Shown: piece by piece, positions 4,751 to 6,245 of the stretch
Layout of the letters: every line of letters begins with the position of its first letter
How positions within the stretch are numbered: the stretch's first letter is position 1
Source: Bacteroidia bacterium
GTDB lineage: Bacteria; Bacteroidota; Bacteroidia; Bacteroidales; UBA5342
NCBI GenBank assembly: GCA_030433225.1
Contig: JAUIMD010000131.1
Coordinates: 1 to 6,245 of the forward strand
Reading direction: 5' to 3'
Length of the DNA: 6,245 bases
The notes under the pieces: model-generated
Databases searched by the model: none
Told to the model about the DNA's origin: nothing
Seen by the model: only the letters and a program-made list of their open reading frames with translations
Made by a program: the position numbers and the translations under genes

Positions 4751-6245
4751 ATGATACATTTCTTTCAGTCTGCTGATCAAAAAATCATTGCAACTCAAAC
4801 AGAATCAGCACTTAGCGACGAGGCCAAAGCCCGTCTTTCCTGGTTATTCTCCGGCGCAGTTTATACAAGTAAAGAATCCATCGAAGGCTATTTTGTAGGC
4901 CCGCGTAAAGAAATGATTACTCCCTGGAGTACCAACGCGGTTGAAATTACCCAAAACATGGGGGTGGATGGCATCATTCGCATTGAAGAATACTTTCCTG
5001 TAGCCGATGAAAATGCCACTTTCGACCCAATGCTGCAACGCCTTTACAAAGGCCTGGAGCAAAGTATTTTCACCATAAATAAGCAGCCCGACCCCATTCT
5101 AGAAATTGATGACATTGAAGCATACAACCAACAGGAAGGTTTGGCCTTAAGCCCCGATGAAGTGGCTTACCTCAATGAGGTGAGTGAAAAAGTGGGCAGA
5201 AAACTTACGGACAGTGAGGTATTTGGTTTTTCGCAGGTAAATTCGGAGCACTGCCGTCACAAAATATTTAACGGAACTTTCATTATTGATGGGGAAGAAA
5301 AGGAAAGCTCATTGTTCCAACTCATTAAAAAAACATCGAAAGAAAACCCCAACTTTTTGGTATCTGCTTACAAAGACAATGTGGCGTTTAGCAGTGGCCC
5401 GGTGATAGAGCAATTTGCCCCTGCCAGCCAGGATAAACCCGACTATTTTGCCATTAAAGATATCGAAAGTGTGATTTCCATTAAAGCGGAGACACACAAT
5501 TTTCCAACTACTGTGGAGCCCTTTAACGGGGCAGCGACGGGGTCAGGTGGAGAAATTCGCGACCGTCTTGCCGGTGGAAAGGGAAGCCTTCCGTTGGCAG
5601 GAACTGCCGTTTACATGACGGCCTACCCACGTACCGAAGAAAATCGTAAATGGGAAAACGGGATGCAACCGCGCCCATGGTTGTACCAAACCCCGGAGCA
5701 AATTCTGATAAAGGCCAGCAACGGTGCCTCTGATTTTGGCAACAAATTTGGACAGCCCCTTATTTCCGGTTCGCTTTATACGTTTGAGCACGCTGAAAAC
5801 AACAAAAAATACGCCTTCGATAAAGTAATTATGCTGGCCGGCGGTGTTGGTTTTGGCAAAAAAGTGGATGCCCTGAAAGAAACACCCCACGTTGGTGACA
5901 AGGTGGTTATTCTGGGTGGAGACAATTACCGCATTGGTATGGGTGGAGGTGCTGTATCTTCGGTAGATACCGGTGCATTCTCCAACGCCATTGAGCTAAA
6001 TGCCGTGCAGCGTGCCAACCCCGAAATGCAAAAACGCGCCGCCAACGTGATTCGTGCCATGGCCGAAGAAGAGGTAAATCCCGTAGTTTCTATCCACGAC
6101 CATGGTGCCGGTGGGCACCTCAACAGCCTTTCGGAACTGGTGGAAGAAACCGGAGGCCTTATCCACATGGACAAGTTGCCCGTAGGTGATCCAACCCTAT
6201 CGGCCAAGGAAATTATCGGCAACGAGTCTCAGGAACGCATGGGCC
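4751..6245 (+). CDS. purL: phosphoribosylformylglycinamidine (FGAM) synthase, N-terminal 498 residues, cut by window edge
   Basis: Converts FGAR, glutamine and ATP to FGAM in step four of purine synthesis, in the cytoplasm. This is the large single-chain form (about 1,200 to 1,300 residues in Bacteroidota, Gammaproteobacteria and eukaryotes), so more than half, including the glutaminase domain, lies beyond the window. Visible parts are: the N-terminal PurS-like domain with GYFVGPRKEMITPWSTNAVE and TQNMG; the linker motif VNSEHCRHK at residues 163-171; the first AIRS-type ATP-binding domain with ETHNFPTTVEPFNGAATG starting at Glu247 and GSGGEIRD; later GGDNYRIGMGGGAVSS; the DHGAGGH loop at 450-456; and GNESQERMG at the cut. 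The frame is intact throughout. The start MIHFFQSADQ matches the usual N-terminus in this phylum. An exact TAnnTTTG box lies 37 bases upstream, and the gene diverges from the Cys-peptide unit. Confidence 0.98.
   Translation, partial: MIHFFQSADQKIIATQTESALSDEAKARLSWLFSGAVYTSKESIEGYFVGPRKEMITPWSTNAVEITQNMGVDGIIRIEEYFPVADENATFDPMLQRLYKGLEQSIFTINKQPDPILEIDDIEAYNQQEGLALSPDEVAYLNEVSEKVGRKLTDSEVFGFSQVNSEHCRHKIFNGTFIIDGEEKESSLFQLIKKTSKENPNFLVSAYKDNVAFSSGPVIEQFAPASQDKPDYFAIKDIESVISIKAETHNFPTTVEPFNGAATGSGGEIRDRLAGGKGSLPLAGTAVYMTAYPRTEENRKWENGMQPRPWLYQTPEQILIKASNGASDFGNKFGQPLISGSLYTFEHAENNKKYAFDKVIMLAGGVGFGKKVDALKETPHVGDKVVILGGDNYRIGMGGGAVSSVDTGAFSNAIELNAVQRANPEMQKRAANVIRAMAEEEVNPVVSIHDHGAGGHLNSLSELVEETGGLIHMDKLPVGDPTLSAKEIIGNESQERMG

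Noticed and set aside
1..6245. tRNA, rRNA, insertion sequence or CRISPR array
   Set aside because: No cloverleaf sequence, rRNA segment, transposase gene or regularly spaced repeat was seen on either strand.

Overview
The window looks like a chromosomal piece of a Bacteroidota genome, probably class Bacteroidia (for example a Marinilabiliales relative). The basis is a long single-chain PurL beginning MIHFF, a CTP synthase with the APGFG variant of the oxyanion-hole loop, TAnnTTTG-type promoter boxes (exact matches before purL and pyrG), no Shine-Dalgarno sites at the confident starts, and moderate GC. The placement below phylum level is inference.

Layout. Positions 1-4595 are read from the minus strand and 4751-6245 from the plus strand, so purL and a leftward block diverge from 4596-4750. 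In leftward transcription order the block contains: (i) a two-gene micro-operon, a 44-residue six-cysteine peptide (4461-4595) and an acidic 63-residue protein (4258-4449), closed by a strand-specific hairpin terminator at 4193-4225; (ii) a 375-base stretch with that terminator and no convincing gene; (iii) three tightly spaced genes, a NifX/FeMo-co-type protein with an added Ser/Cys tail (3475-3882), a Nif11-domain small protein (3207-3446) and an unrecognised 107-residue protein (2842-3165); (iv) a PrxQ/BCP-type peroxiredoxin (2252-2722) and ridA (1775-2158); (v) pyrG, starting at a GTG at 1554 and running off the left edge.

How the genes fit together. pyrG, purL, ridA and the peroxiredoxin are ordinary housekeeping genes: pyrimidine and purine nucleotide synthesis, enamine/imine damage repair and peroxide removal. 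The unusual part is 2842-4595, a small accessory island of five short proteins. Two of them belong to families named after nitrogen-fixation accessory proteins (Nitro_FeMo-Co/NifX and Nif11), yet no nitrogenase gene is present here. Two of them end in cysteine-rich segments with recurring C-x4-C spacing. I infer that the island handles a metal or iron-sulfur cofactor, or that it makes a modified cysteine-rich peptide. The sequence alone does not decide between these, and no modifying enzyme or exporter lies in the window.
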